NCBI GenBank assembly: GCA_945643635.1
Contig: CALZFC010000032.1
Location: 943,501 to 1,007,500, forward strand
Reading direction: 5' to 3'
DNA length: 64,000 nt
DNA from: Allodiplogaster sudhausi
Taxonomy: Eukaryota > Nematoda > Chromadorea > Rhabditida > Diplogasteridae
Part shown: one piece after another, positions 33,130 through 47,909 of the stretch
Position numbering within the stretch: the first letter of the stretch is position 1
How the letters are laid out: each line of letters starts with the position of its first letter
The notes under the pieces: model-generated
The model's input: only the letters and a program-made list of their open reading frames with translations
What the model was told of the DNA's origin: nothing
Databases searched by the model: none
Translations under genes and position numbers: made by a program

Positions 33130-36100
33130 TATACAATTAGAGAGAGAGAGAGACCGGGAGGGATGGAGTGAGATCCAAAAAGCTAGATAGAGACAAGAAG
33201 AGAAAAAGAGATCTATCTACTTATTGGTAGAGAGAGAGAATTATAGAGCTAGTGAGATTAAGAGAGAGAGAGACATCTAAAGAGTTTGAGAGACAGAGAG
33301 GTATGTATAGAGATTCAGAGATAAGAGATCCAATGAGTTAGAGAGAGAAATGTAGAGAGAAAGAGAAAGAAAGAGAGCAAGAACTACATTCCCCCAACCA
33401 AATACCTGGCAGCGGTGGATGCTGCTGCCCCGTTGGTGTGTTCCTGCTGTCCGTCGCGTTGCCGGCTGCAGCTGCAGCAGCAGCCGCAGCATTCCGATGC
33501 GACTGCTTCCCACCACTGGCCAGTGGAAAGGTGCCGCCGCTGCTCACTGCAACTAATTGGTATTTATTATTATTTATTTATATAAATTTATTTTCACTCA
33601 TATTTATGTGTTTATTTTTATCGCTTAATTTATAATCACTTTATTCTCAAAAATAATGCAAATACGACTTGCCATAGTGAGATTTATGCGAAATTATTGC
33701 CATAGTGAGACTCCTCGCTCTCTCTCTCTCTCGCTCTCTGTCTCTTTCTCCTCTCCCTTTCTCTCTAGCTAACAGTGTTCGAAGAGTGTGATCTCTCCAC
33801 TGGCTCCGCCCCATTCGTCGGTGGGCGGGGCGAACTTGCGCCGCTTGCCGCCTTTCTGCCTTGGCTCCGGCGTGCCGCCGACGCCGGCAGCTCTTCCAGA
33901 AGAGGCTCCGCCCACCTGTCCACCAGCCCCGCCCCCTCGCTCGCCGCCTCCGTTCTTCAGTCGCTTCCCGCCCGATCGCTGGCACTGATTGATATGCCGA
34001 CGAATGTTGCCCTGCAGCTGTGAAACTCTTCGTTAAGGATATTTGGATTCGTAACATTTAATTTTATTATTATTCTTAATATTTATATTCTTATTATTTA
34101 TATTCTTTAATTTTTTTATTATTCATATTTGTATCATTCATATTATTATTGTTTATATTTTTATTATCCATATTCTTACTCTTTTGCTCCTTATTGTGTG
34201 TATTCTTTAAAATGGAAAAGTTCATATTGTTTCTGAAATGATTGATTATGTTCCTGTCCAATCTCTATTAAACGAAGAGAAAAAAGAAACGTAAAAATTT
34301 ATACTTCTTCTTTACCAGCAAACCGCATGAATGTATGCGCAAAAAAAAATACTTGACGAAGAATAAAAGATAACTTGATGTGGGAAAAAGGCTTTTATTT
34401 CTTCTTGGTTTTAGGTCACAAAAAATTAATCTGATTAGTAAAGAAAGAAAAAAGAAATTAATGCGTAAGAAAAAAGATGCCTTGTAATGCGAGATGAATC
34501 GCTCGCAGTACGGGCAGATGGGCGAGAGGCCGCCGGTGGTGTCGGTCACGGGGGCGGCGGTGGATGCGGACGCGGCGCCTGAGCCGGCTCCCGCGCCCGC
34601 GCCACCTTTCGGCTCCATCGGTCCGCCGCCGCCAGAAGCAGCGAGTTGATCGATAAAGTTACGGCCTGTAATCGAGTGCGAAAATGTATTCAGCTCTCGT
34701 CTCGAGAATTTATATGTATGTATGTATGTATGTATGTTATCAACCATATCACCCTTCCGCTTCAGCTCTGCCTTTTTTGCTGATTATACTTACAGATTGA
34801 TATCGATTGATATCGACCGATACAGCTTGATATCACTCAAACATAGCTAGCAAAGCCAAATACAATTGTGGCCAGTGTGTGCGCAAAGCCCAACTCATGC
34901 ACAGTGTGATATGGAAATAATATGGAAAACATGGGAAGTCAAAAGCGTTTCTTTAGCGGGATTCAAATTCATTCAGGATAGATCGCCATGCAAAGCGAGA
35001 AGCATCGTGTGGATGGTATGATGGCGACGTCAGATATGTCAACGGCTTCTTACTTTGCAAGTCCAACATCAGCGGATTCTTTTGGCTAGCTCGATGGATA
35101 GCAGCCGTGTCGAAGCGGGTGAAACGGAATGGATGCACATGCAAAGCAGCGTAGAGAGAAAGATAAAGAGCGGAAAAAGTGGGAGGGAGAGCAAGAGAGA
35201 GAGAGCGAAAGAGAGAAAGCAAGAGAAAGAGAATGATGAAGAGAGAAAGAGAGCGAGAGAGAGAGAGAGCGAGCAAGCAAGCTTGGCGCGTGCACCACAA
35301 GCGGGGGGTGGTGGAGGTGGTGATCGGGTAGCAAGGTCAACCAGAGGTTCTTCCACCCAATTGGGTTTAAGGGTGCTATCACCCAAGTGGGTTTCTGGGT
35401 GCTACCACCCAATTGGGTTTAAGGGTGCTACCATCCAAGTGGGTCAGCCAGGCAGCAAGGCAGCACAGCAGTGCCGAAAACGCGGCCCTTGGCCCCCCGG
35501 ACCCACATTTGTCGTTGCGGCCGATGTGGCCCGTGAGGGAGCGGCGGCTCGGATAGACGCCACGGCAGCAGGGGCAGACGATGCGGTCGGACGGGTGGGC
35601 GGAGCCTGCGGAGGACACCGCTGGGGATGCGCTTGCAGATGGCGGGGTCGCGGCTAGAAGGAGAAGAGAGAGAGATAGGGGAGAAAGAAAGAGAAAGAGA
35701 GAGAGAAAGAGAGAGAGAAAGAAATAGGGAGAGAGAGAGATAGGGAGAGAGAAAAGGGAGAGAGTGATGCGAGAGAGAGAGAGGGCGAGAGAAAAAGCGA
35801 AAGAGCGAAAGAGATAGGGAAGGAGGTACAGAGTGGCGCGAGAGAGAGAAAGAGAGGACGAGAGAAATAGAGAAACGGAGAAAGAGAGAGGGTGACTGAT
35901 TATGAGAGGTACATATATATATAAAATACCAATTAGAATGCTATTGGAATTGACAACACCCATGGAGCAATAAAATGTTAACGAGGCTATAAATATGCAG
36001 CAATGGCCAGAGAAAACCACCGGCAATTAGAATTCGCGACTGCATTTGCCTCGGTCGAGAGAATGAGAAAGGAAGAAATTGCATGTCTTTTTTTTATTAA

Positions 36101-39100
36101 ATTTATTGTATTGTTGATGGCACTCTTTTACGTCTATTCTGAGTGTTGTTTTGTGCTCCTATAAAACAAAAATATATAAAACATATCTAAATATGTTAAA
36201 GACATGTAAGCTGCAACAACTACTGGCTAGCTAGCTAGACAAGGACGTTCTTACAATAAGAAGAGGAAAACGGCCGTTAGCAAATGAACAAGAAGAGAAA
36301 CGCCGCGGGCAAAAACACAGTGATGCGGACCGGGGGCGGCGGCTGGTTCAATGTTTTCCATCCCTCAGCCCTTCTTGAAGTCGGCCCCCGACTGTGTGGA
36401 CTTCAAATGAACATTGATATGTAAATCCAAAAAAGCACAAAAAAATACTGAGAGTGACTCCACGCGACGACAAGGAAAGAGGACAGAGCAAATCGAATAG
36501 AAGAAAGATTTAGCCGAGTTTCTGTTCTGCCACATTTATGTGCTTGACCTAACTAAGACATGTTAAGGGCGGGAAATTTGAAAATGTAATATATTGACCA
36601 AAATATGTTTACCGGACGCGCACGATACGTCTCCTCCGTTCTGATGCTGCTGCTGCTGTTGTTGTTGTTGCGAGCCGCCGATGATACTTGGCGGTGGTTG
36701 CGCATGTAGTTGCTGCACCTGCAACTTACTTGTTTTCTTAAATAATATACTTTTTTTTAAATTAGTTAAATTAATTATCAAAGGGCATGAGAGTCGACAA
36801 CAAATGACTTGTTTCGCTTAAAACATGTTTAAAAATTAGTTTCATCTAGAGTATATAATATATGCATAACAATATTATGACGACATTTTCGACACATGTT
36901 TTAAGGAGAAAGAAAATTAAAGAAGTCAATATATGAGTAGTTGTTAGAATAAATATAAAAACATTATTAGGTAACAATATAATCAAAATAAAAGTAAAGT
37001 AACGGGAAAAAGAGTTCATACATAGTAGCGAACCTGTCCGGGCATCAACGGCAGTGGCGGATGCTGTTGTTGCTGTTGCTGTTGCTGGAACATAGGCATG
37101 GTCGGGAGAGGCGGCTGCTGCTGCGGTTGCGGGACGCACATCATTGGACCTCTTCTGTACTGTAACCGGAGGGGATATTGTAGCCAAAAGGGATCGTAAT
37201 GTCAAGGATGCTGTGTAAATATTTAATTATCGCTACAATGTATGAACTATTATAATTATATTTTATTATCGCCATGCACAACACATAATGAAAGCGCTCT
37301 CGTTAGTATACAATGTTTGAGAGACTTTCAAAACGATAACACCTAATAAAGAAAGAGAGATAGAGAAAGAGAGGGGTAGGAGACTGTTAAAAAGAGAGGG
37401 AAACAGAGAGCCAGAGATGCTAAATGAGTTGGAAACTTTGAGTACTGAAGCCATACTCTACACGACCTAGTCTAAATAAAAGTAAAAAAAGGCTGCCTGG
37501 GGCTCCTGTAGTTTCTGGGGAAAGCTACACACTGACATCGACGAGATGTAGTGGCGGCGGTGCGAGGTGTTGCTGCAGTGGCTGCGGCGGCGGTGGATGT
37601 AGTCCGCCATGGGGCGCCGGATAGCCAACAAAGTGTGTCATTCGTTGTTGGACCGAGGGGTCGTACCTTTGGAGAAAATTGATATTAATATTCTTTTTTA
37701 TTATTGTTCTCGCTTTTATTATAAATTTCAAGTAAGCGGGCAAATATTACAAATTGGCGGGAAAGTAATAAAATTTGAAAATTTGACAATACCGATGATC
37801 GATGATGCCGAGGGGGGCGGCGGCGTGCTCAAAGTGCACGATGGGCACGGCGGTCGTGGTAGTCGGGAGGCCGTAGTCGTCCATGCATGGCGCGCCACCG
37901 TAGAAAGGGAAGTAGCCGTTGGCCATGCCTGTGGAGAGAGAGAGAATAGGGAGGGAGAGATAATAGGGAGAGAGAAATAAAAAGAGGGAGAGAGGAAGAG
38001 AGAGTGAGAAGAGTGAGAAAGAGAGAGAGAGAGAGAGAGAGAGGAGAGTGAGCGCGACAGAGAAGAGAGAGGAGAGAGCGACAGAGACACAGAGAGAGAG
38101 AGACACACACACACAGAGAGGGGGTATAGAGAGAGAGAAAAAAAAGAGAGCGGAAAGAGAGAGAGAGAAGAGAGCGGAGAGAGAGAGAAACTAGAGGGAG
38201 CGGGGGTGGTGGCAGCAGGGACACATACAAAGGCAGTGCAATTCAGGTTTATTATTTATGGAAAAAAGGTGATGATGGAACAACGTACAACCTTGCATGA
38301 ACAAATGATGCCTACCATCATCACCTTTCGTTTATTATTACGACAATGATTAATTGTAAGACGAATTGGAAGAGATCGGGGGCAAAAGTAGAAGAAGAAG
38401 GAGAAGAAGCTGACAACATTTATAGACTCCGAATTGAATGTCGAATTTTTTTGCGCAGTTTTTAAGACAGTTTTTTGTACGTACGTAGACTTACGCGATT
38501 GGTTCGCGGCGCAACTGATTTGTATGTACGGTTCTACAACTGATTTGGCGGGCAGTGGAAAAGTGATAAAGTGATGCGGAAGACATGACGGATGAGCGAG
38601 ATGGTAACAGTTTTTTTAATAAATGATAACTCAGAAGCGATTGAAAACCAAATTCTATTTCCTTATCAGTGAAATCAAAAGGAAAGAAATATGAAGCGAG
38701 GTGTTAACTTTCACATATAATTTTAGAAGAGTAAGAACAAAGCTGTACTACATACATATTTTAAATGCATAAGAACATACAGAAAATATTCTTTCACTGC
38801 CCTTTTTGCAAAACTGCAGAATTGTTTTTTGTGGCTGCTAGAACGTGTCTATAAAAACTGAGAATACAAATTATCAAAGAGAAAAAAGGCTACAAAACGA
38901 TGAGATTTGGAGTATTTTTTTGCAAAGAGTAGAGGAAAAGCGACTTGACGCGAGTTGTACCAATCCAGCATGTATGCATGTGTGTATGTGTCTTTGTGTC
39001 CTATTCTGTCTGCGCTCTCTCTCTACCTCTTTCTCTATCTTTCCCTCGTTCTCTCTCTCTGCTTCTTCTTATCTCTCTGTCTCACTCTCCCTATCTCTCT

Positions 39101-39120
39101 CTCTCTGTCTATCACTCTCT

Positions 39121-39152
<32 letters not shown>

Positions 39153-39163
39153 GTCTGTCTATC

Positions 39164-39210
<47 letters not shown>

Positions 39211-39674
39211 GTCTATATCTCTCTCCCCCCCCCTCTCTCTCTCTCTCTCTACCCTTCCGTTTGCGTATGTGTTTCTTAGTCGTGTGTGGTGTGCAGCCGC
39301 CACCGCCGCCGCCGTGAGATTACACTCTCTTTTCGAGGAGCTGCCAACATGAGTTAGCATCAGACTTGGCACTCTCCAAGCTTTCTCTTTATCTCTCACT
39401 CTCTCTCTCTCTCTTTCTTTCTCCTTCCCGCTCTCTCTTTCTCTCACTCTCTCTTTCTCATTCTCTCTCTCTTTCTCTGTCTCTGCCTCTCACTCTCTCC
39501 TAATCTCGCCCTCTCTCTATCTTACCAACCTGCTTTACTGATCCCATGCACTCTCGTTGATTGTCTCCCTTGATCACGGCGCCTAAAACACCTCTGCCAC
39601 TATCGCCGCCACTCCAACAGACAACATACATGCCAGAGGGCATTTGTGTGTGTGAGAGTGGAGAGCGGTGCTCT

Positions 39675-39719
<45 letters not shown>

Positions 39720-40179
39720 CATATCTCTCTCGCAGTCTCTTGCACCCTCTCTCGCACTCGCACTCTCTCTCTCTATCTCTTTGTTTTATCACGAGCTGGC
39801 AACAAAGAGAGACAGATAAAGTGATAGAGACAGAGGGAGAAACAGAGACAGAGACAGAGACAGAGAGAGAGAGGGTCAGAGAAAGCAATGAAAAACGTAT
39901 CAAAGGATACATGAGTGTCGCGTGAAATATCGCCAGCCAAATCAGTGACGCTGATTGAGAAAAAAGAGAGATATAAAGAATACAGAGAAAAATAGAGCGG
40001 CAGGGCAAGTCATGGGGTTGCTCTTTCTCTGTCTGCCCCTCTCTTTCTCTCTCTCTATCTTTCACCCTCTCTCCCCTCCTTCTTTATTTCTTTCTCTCAC
40101 TCTCTCTCTTTGCACTCTCTCTCTCTACCCTCTCTCTCTCCCTCTCTTTATCTCCCTTTATCTCTTTCCCTTCTTTCTT

Positions 40180-40216
<37 letters not shown>

Positions 40217-41360
40217 AGCTAGAAACAGATCGCGTGCAGCATGCCATTACACTTCTTCGTACTCTTCTTCTGCTATTTGGCTGGAAGGCAGAAAAAAGAA
40301 GACAGGAAAAAGTGGCCTGGCCGCATGCTAGATTTAGAGGGGATGCACGCGTGAAATACTAACTACCAATCTGATAATGAAGGTTTGACAGACGGGACAG
40401 AGAGAGAGAGAGACAGAGAGACAGAGAGAGAGAGAGAGAGAGACAGAGAGCGTGAGGGAGAGGGAGAAAGCTAGAGAAAGAAAAATAGATAGTAATAGTA
40501 AGTAATCAAATGAACAAAATAAAATTATAGAGCGTGGGAATCAAGTGGGCGGAGCCTAAGAAGCGTGGGAATCTTGTGGGCGGAGCCTTTCTGACCATTC
40601 TTCTCCCAGCCGACGCCGCCGCCAACTCCGCCGCCGTCATGGAAAACGGCGCCGTCCGTGTCGCTGAGCATGGCGAATGTTGATGAGAAGAGCTCGCTCG
40701 TTCCTGAAGGAACAACCCGATTCAATCGCGAGAAAAAATTTAAAAAATAAAAAAATTTATAGATTAATAATTCCAAATTTATATTCACCTAAAGAGGGAG
40801 AAGCATGATTATGTAATTATAAGGTTTTAATTACTATTTAAACTGTGTTAACAAAAAAAACCCGTAGTTTCAGCTTTTTTTAACCATCCGTGGAAATATT
40901 TTAGTATCGACGGTGCAACTTGTTCAAGGCACCATTTAAAAATGGAGATAGAATTGAGAAGAGAAAATGAAGGAAGATATCCGAAAACAAAATATAAATA
41001 TAATGTTTTTTAAAGTTGATATTTAAAATTTAAAAATATAAATAAAATGAAAAGATATAAAAAATTTCCAATCCGTTCACCTGACACCGAGGAGGAAGAC
41101 GCAAACGGTAGAGCCGATGCCGAGACATTGGAGAGCATCGCCTGCAATACAAAAAAAGTTAACCATAAGGTTTAAAAAAATTAATGAAGATTGGCTTCGT
41201 GCCAAAACATTTCTTATTAATATGAACAAAGAAAATATAATGAATACTTGTGCGCAAAATGTTTCCTGTTCATTGTTTCTTAATATGTTGCATCTTGGGC
41301 ATTATTCACCAATCAAACAGGTAAATTGGGAAAAAAGTTAAGTTTTGTTGATTAAGAATA

Positions 41361-41408
<48 letters not shown>

Positions 41409-42161
41409 GTATTTTCTCTATTAGTACCCCCCTTTATTAGAACCCCCCCCCCCCTCTAATAGTACCCCCCTCTGATAAAGCCATTGAAAAATAGAACCCC
41501 ACCCCCTCCAATAGTACCCTCCTAACAGTCTAATATCTCAGCTCGAGACGTACTGCGAATGGATCCTGGAGGCATGGAATGCTCTTCCCCATGAACTTAT
41601 GGCAAATTGAGTCAAAATATGTGGTAAAATGGATATTCCAGTGATGATTCCAATGAATTCGTGCTATGATTCTTCTTTTTTTGAGAAGAAAATGTTGTTA
41701 TCCAACTTTTAGTGTCTCACATTGAAATAGAACCCCTCCCTCTAGTAGTGCCCCCATCTCGCAAGGGTATTGAAAAATAGAACCCCCGGGGGTACTTATA
41801 GAGAAAATACGGTATATATATATATATATATATATAACTGCTTGTAAATGCTTAATTATCAAAGTCAAGCAATCGAGTTGTAATCTCTCGTCATAGGAAA
41901 ATAGAAGAAAAGAGTTTAGAAAACCGGTTGGCTTACTTTATTTAGCAAGAGGAGAAGTGATATAACAAGTAATGTATTTCAGTATTTACGTCATTAATAG
42001 CTGTTAACATTAAATAGAAGCAATTTTAGACGTACTGTATTCTGGCAAAATTATTGACAAGTCGAATAAGTTGACATTGAGAATACATTCGGAGCGGTAA
42101 AATACGCATATGTTGCTGGTATTCTATACGATGTGGTTTAGTGAGCGCGAGAGAGTTAGGC

Positions 42162-42207
<46 letters not shown>

Positions 42208-43099
42208 AAAGAGAGAGAGATAGAGAGAGTAACAAAGAGAGAGCGCGAGAAAACAAAATGATATAGTGATAAGGAAAGTGAGAGAGATTGAAAAAAAGTA
42301 AAAGATATGCGGCGAATATGAAACAAGCAGCAGAATGAGAGATTAAGAGAATGAGAGATTAAGATTAAACATAAGGAAGAGAGAGAGAAAGAGAGAGGGA
42401 GAGAGCGAGAGAGAGAGGGAGAAAGAGACAGAGCGACGAAATGAAGGAGATTACCAGTGGCCACACAGAACCTTTGCAATCGCCGATTGCGCCGCGCTAA
42501 ATCGGATCAAGTCAGTCCTTTGCATGATCGGACTTCCAGAAGAAAGAGTGAGAGAGAGAGCGAGAGAGAGTAAGAGAGCTTGAGCGAGAAAGAGAGAGAG
42601 CGCGAGAGAGAAAGGCAGGGAGAGGGAACGATAGAGCGAGATAGAGAGCGAGTGAGCGAGAGAAAGAGTTGTCGCTGCGTGTTTATAGAGGCGAATACAT
42701 GGACATACTTACTTATACCTACTTGCTTGCATACCAAGGCACACATGAATTAGCACACGGGGGAATGGACGTGAAAGTATAAGAGGGGTCCGGCTGTCCC
42801 AGGAAAGTCCCCGGTAAATAAATGTGGGCACATAGAGAGAGAGTGTGAGATGGAGAGACAGAGAGACAGTGGGAGAAAGAAAGAGAGAGGGAGAGCGAGA
42901 CATAGAGAGAGGGAGAGTAAAAGAGAGAAGAGAGACACTTGTATGAATGGATCGCAGAACTTTACCCCTTACCATTACCGTCACTTTCTTCTATGTACAG
43001 CAAGGGGGGGGAGGGGGGAGGTGCTCAATCAATCTGGACTGGACAAAACTGCCACGCAGACACATCAACCTTAGAGAACAAACCATCTCTTAGCCGTTG

Positions 43100-43130
<31 letters not shown>

Positions 43131-43626
43131 TTCTCTCTCTCTCTCTATCTCTGATCTCTGTATTCTCTCACAGCAATTGATCTCATGCTCTCTTTGACTA
43201 CATGCTTCCGCTTTCTACCTCTTCCCCGTTTCCTTTCGTTCTCACCCTACTTTTTTCTCTCTCTAACTCTCTACCTCTCTCTCTGTCTTTCTCTCTCTAA
43301 CTCTCTACCTCTCTCTCTGTCTTTCTCTCTCTAACTCTCTACCTCTCTCTCTGTCTTTCTTTCTCTCTCTTTCTCTCTCTCTCTACATCTACCTCTCTCT
43401 CTTCTCCCTCCAAACAAGCGGATAGCACGGCGCACTCGGCCGGCTCATAAATCACAGCTTCGGTCGACGCCCCCGACCGCAGCCGTCGAAGAGTACCAGC
43501 CATGTACAGACCGTGACGGGGGGAACCAAGTTACCTCTCTCTCTATCTCTCTCTCTCTCTGCCTCTCTCTTTTTCTCTCTATTTCTCTCTCGCTCTTTCT
43601 TTCTTTCTTTCACTCTCCCTCTCATT

Positions 43627-43670
<44 letters not shown>

Positions 43671-45392
43671 CTCTCGCTCCTTCTTCCCCTCTTTCCACCA
43701 ATTGCAACCCTACTTTTGACTTCGTTTGTCCACTTTTGTACCGTTGGACTCTGCATCGTTCTTCCCTCTCTGTCATGCCAATGACGTCAAGTATGTTGCA
43801 GTGGCTAAACTCGTTGGCGCCCCTTCAAGACGAGAGAGCATGCGAGAGAGAGAGAGAGAGAGTAAAGTAGAGAGAGATTGTGAGAATGTAAGTGAGAGAG
43901 TACGAGAGAGAGAGAGAGAGACAGAGAGAAATGACAGAGACGTGGCGTGCCCAATGGCCGTGGCAAGAGCGCAACTCATTGGTACGGGCGCCGGCCAGAA
44001 AGTACGCTGCTTATTAGCTGCTATCTCTCGAGCTAGCGACTGACGAGTCAAGGCTACACGGCTTGGGGGATGAGGCCGGATGTAGAGAGTGATGGCCAGG
44101 GTGTCCAGGTCTTTTTCTTTCTTTCTCTCTCTCTCTCTCTGCCTCTTTATCTCTCTTTCTCACTATCTCTCTCTTTCTTTCTTTCTCTCCCTCTCGCTCT
44201 CTCTCTCTCCGCCTCTCTCTCTCTCTTCTAAGTGTAGGTACTTTCCGACTGCCACTTGGACGAAATCGCCGGTGCCCATCGATCGTGGCGCTTCCATGTG
44301 ATAGTGCCTTCCCTCATGACATTGGCTGTGATAAGCCGAATAAGCGCGAATAAACATTTGAAATTGTAAAAGACACACATAACTCACGTCAACTCACGCG
44401 AGTCAATATCGCGCAGCTTTTCCAAGTTATTTTATAGTAATTAGACAAGGCATCATCACACGAAACGACAAGAGATTGATGATCATGACGAAATTCAAGA
44501 CGGATTGCGAGGAGATCAGGATGATATCAAGCACCAGAAAAGAAAAGAAAAAAGTGACTTGACCACCCTATTTTATGGCAATACAAATTTATACTCCACT
44601 CTCCGGTCTTAAAGCATTTGAGAATTTTCCCTTTCTCTATTTTGCACAGAAGCGCCAACCGCCAGCCAAGAAGGCACCCAGCCAAAGTGGGTCAGCGTCC
44701 GCGCCACACATGCACACACAGTATATGTGGGTAATCAGATCGCGTGTGATATCTCGGGTGGGAGGGGGGGGGGGTAAGGTGGATATCACCCGGAGGGGTC
44801 GAGTGATGGTTGGGAGGTGAGGTGGTAGGCTATCTCTATCTTTCTCTCTCTCTCTCTCTCGCTCTCTCTCTCTCTCTTCTACAATCTTTCTCTCTTTCTC
44901 TCTCACTCTCTCTCTTCCTCTCTCTGTTACTATCTTTCTCTTTTTCTTTCTCTTTCTCTCTCTTTCTTCCTCTCTTTCTCTCTCTCACTCTCTTTCTTTC
45001 TCTTATCTCGGCTACAGATCCAGGGCTGATCTAGTGAGGAAGAGAGAGAGAGAGAGATGATATCCGGGGTCTCGCCAGCGGAGAGGCCACCACCGCAACC
45101 GTCATCGCCTGCGGTGGTGCGGGCGACAGGGCCTCGCGCGATCAAAACAGAGATATAGAGATATAGAGGATGAGAGAGGAGAGAGACAGAGACAGAGAGA
45201 GCGAGAAAAAGAGAGAGTGAGAGCGAGAGAAAGAAAAAAAGAGAGAGTGAGAGCAAGAGAGAGAGAGAGAAAACGAGAGAAAACGAGAGAGAGAGAGAGA
45301 GAGTAGAGAGAAAGAGAAGAGAGAGAGAGAAAGTAGAAGAGAGAGAGAGAAAGTAGAAGAGAGAGAGAGAGAGGTGAGAGAGGAAGACAGAG

Positions 45393-45439
<47 letters not shown>

Positions 45440-45543
45440 ATCACCTTGAATATGTGCACAGCAGTCGTATTAGTCTGCGAGCGCGCGCGCACATACACAC
45501 GCACTCGAGCTGTCTGCGTCTCTCAAATCAGAATAGTCTCTCT

Positions 45544-45579
<36 letters not shown>

Positions 45580-45675
45580 CGACAACAGCAGGAGAGCCGG
45601 GAGCACTCCTCGATGTGTACTACCCGCCGATGGCGACTGTTTGGGGTGGGGTCGGACAGTGGGGGGGGGGGTCGA

Positions 45676-45706
<31 letters not shown>

Positions 45707-46550
45707 AATGAAGTATATTAGGGTGTACGGGGACTGTTGACCGCGAAACACACCCTCATTCGGAGCTGGCTGATGTGAGCCGTGGTTGTCAGGACTGGCC
45801 AAGGCCACAAAGCTCTCCTCAACACGGGACCGCCACCCGCGGGGGGAGGAGAAGAGGAGGAAGGTCGACAGGTTATGAGGACGCGGATGAATTCGCGCAC
45901 CAATCATCACTACTATGCACATCATTGACACATATACAAAAGTTACTAAATAACGAACTATACAAAAGTTACTACATAACGAACTATACAAAAGTTACTA
46001 CATACCGAACTATACAAAAGTTACTACATAACGAACTATACAAAAGTTGGTAACAATATCATGGATACAAAAGTTACGCCATCATATAGAAGTTTGGAGA
46101 GTCATAAATATTTACAAAAAAGGGAATAAATGATCGCCGAAAAAGAGGCAAATATTCGGCCGAACACAAGCAAGATGCCAAGAGTCCGCTATCTTCGTTC
46201 AGATAAGAAGAGAAGAGTGGGAACTGTTTATTTTTGATTATCCACTAGGGGAACTCTGGTGAATAACAACGATATAACGAGAGAGAAAAAAAAATATGAC
46301 GGAAGTAGGCCGTGGAATGTGAATGATAAAACTAGGGCTTTACAAGAAAATGCAGGCTAGTTTAGATACCATTAGCTGCGCTGTCTTGCACACTACGTAA
46401 TTAAAAAGTCAACCGAGCAATTAAGATGACCGTTGCTCTGAACGGTTTGTAATTGGAAGGAAAACATCGAAGAGAACAATGTATATACATTCCACACATT
46501 AGGCACTCAGCATCTGAATTGTGGTGTTTGGGGAATGAGAAAGGAGAGAT

Positions 46551-46600
<50 letters not shown>

Positions 46601-47040
46601 CGAAAGAGAGGGAGAGAGAGTGCAGGAGAGTTAAGAACAGAAAGATATAGAGTTGAAGAGACAGAGAGAGAGAGAGGGAGAGAGAGTCAGAGAAGGACTC
46701 TCTCATCTCTCTCTTTCTACACGAACTCCTCATATAAACCTCCCTTTCACCCCCCCCCAGGGGCAAGTCCAGGAGTGTCCATACAGGTCAGCCGTATTAT
46801 CATCATCATCATCAATATGGCCATGTGGCCTGATTGCGCGGTCAGTGCGGCGGCAAAATTCGGGTGCGCCAAAGCGCAATGATTACTGTACAAATATGAA
46901 GGGTGAGAGAGAGAGCGAGAGAGAGAGAGAGAGAGGGAGTCGGAGACTGATATAGAGAGAGAGGGGGGAGAGAGAAGCAGGGAGAGAGAATGAGATAGAG
47001 AGAAGGAGAGAGACAGAGAGAGAGTGAGAGAGAGAAAGTA

Positions 47041-47105
<65 letters not shown>

Positions 47106-47659
47106 GGCTCGGTATACCCATGCGCGTCCGCTCAGACTGGCCCGCCGTCGCTCAATCTACGTCACGGTCCATTGGCATTCATAATCGACGGCCCGGCGGC
47201 CGGTGATGCGAGAGAGAAAGAGGGAGAGAGAAAGAGAGAAAGAAGGAGAGTGAGAGTGAGTGAGAGACAGAGATGGAGAGAGAGAGAGAGAGTGAGAGAG
47301 ACAGAGAAAGAAGGGAGGAAGCAAGTATACGGAGCAATTCGGCGCGATGATAATGAGGAGTGGGTCTCCGTGAAATGGTCCACGTCCGCGCACTGTCCAA
47401 TTGGTGCCTTCGCGGATGCGCCGTTAGCGCCCGTCGGCAGGCTAAGTAGAGGGGAGAGAGAGCAAGAGAGAGAGAGAGAGAGATAGAGAGTAGGAGAGAG
47501 AGAGTAGGAGAGAGAGAGTAGGAGAGAGAGAGTAGGAGAGAGAGAGGGAGAGAGAGGAAGCGAGAGAGCAAAAGACAGAGAAGGAAACAGAAGAGATAGA
47601 AAAGAACAAGTGTGAAGTCACATTTGATGCTAGAAATCGAGAAAGTTAGAGAACGTGAG

Positions 47660-47698
<39 letters not shown>

Positions 47699-47860
47699 GA
47701 GAAGGAGAGCAAGTGGATCCGGCGCGAGCTTTTATAGAAGTGTAGCGTAATTGTTGGTGCGTCGGGTGTTCGGCCGCTCTTTCGTCTGCTTCTATGATTC
47801 CTTTCTCCATACTCTCTCTCCCTCTCTCTCGTTTTCTCTCTCTCTCTCTCAACTTATCTC

Positions 47861-47909
<49 letters not shown>

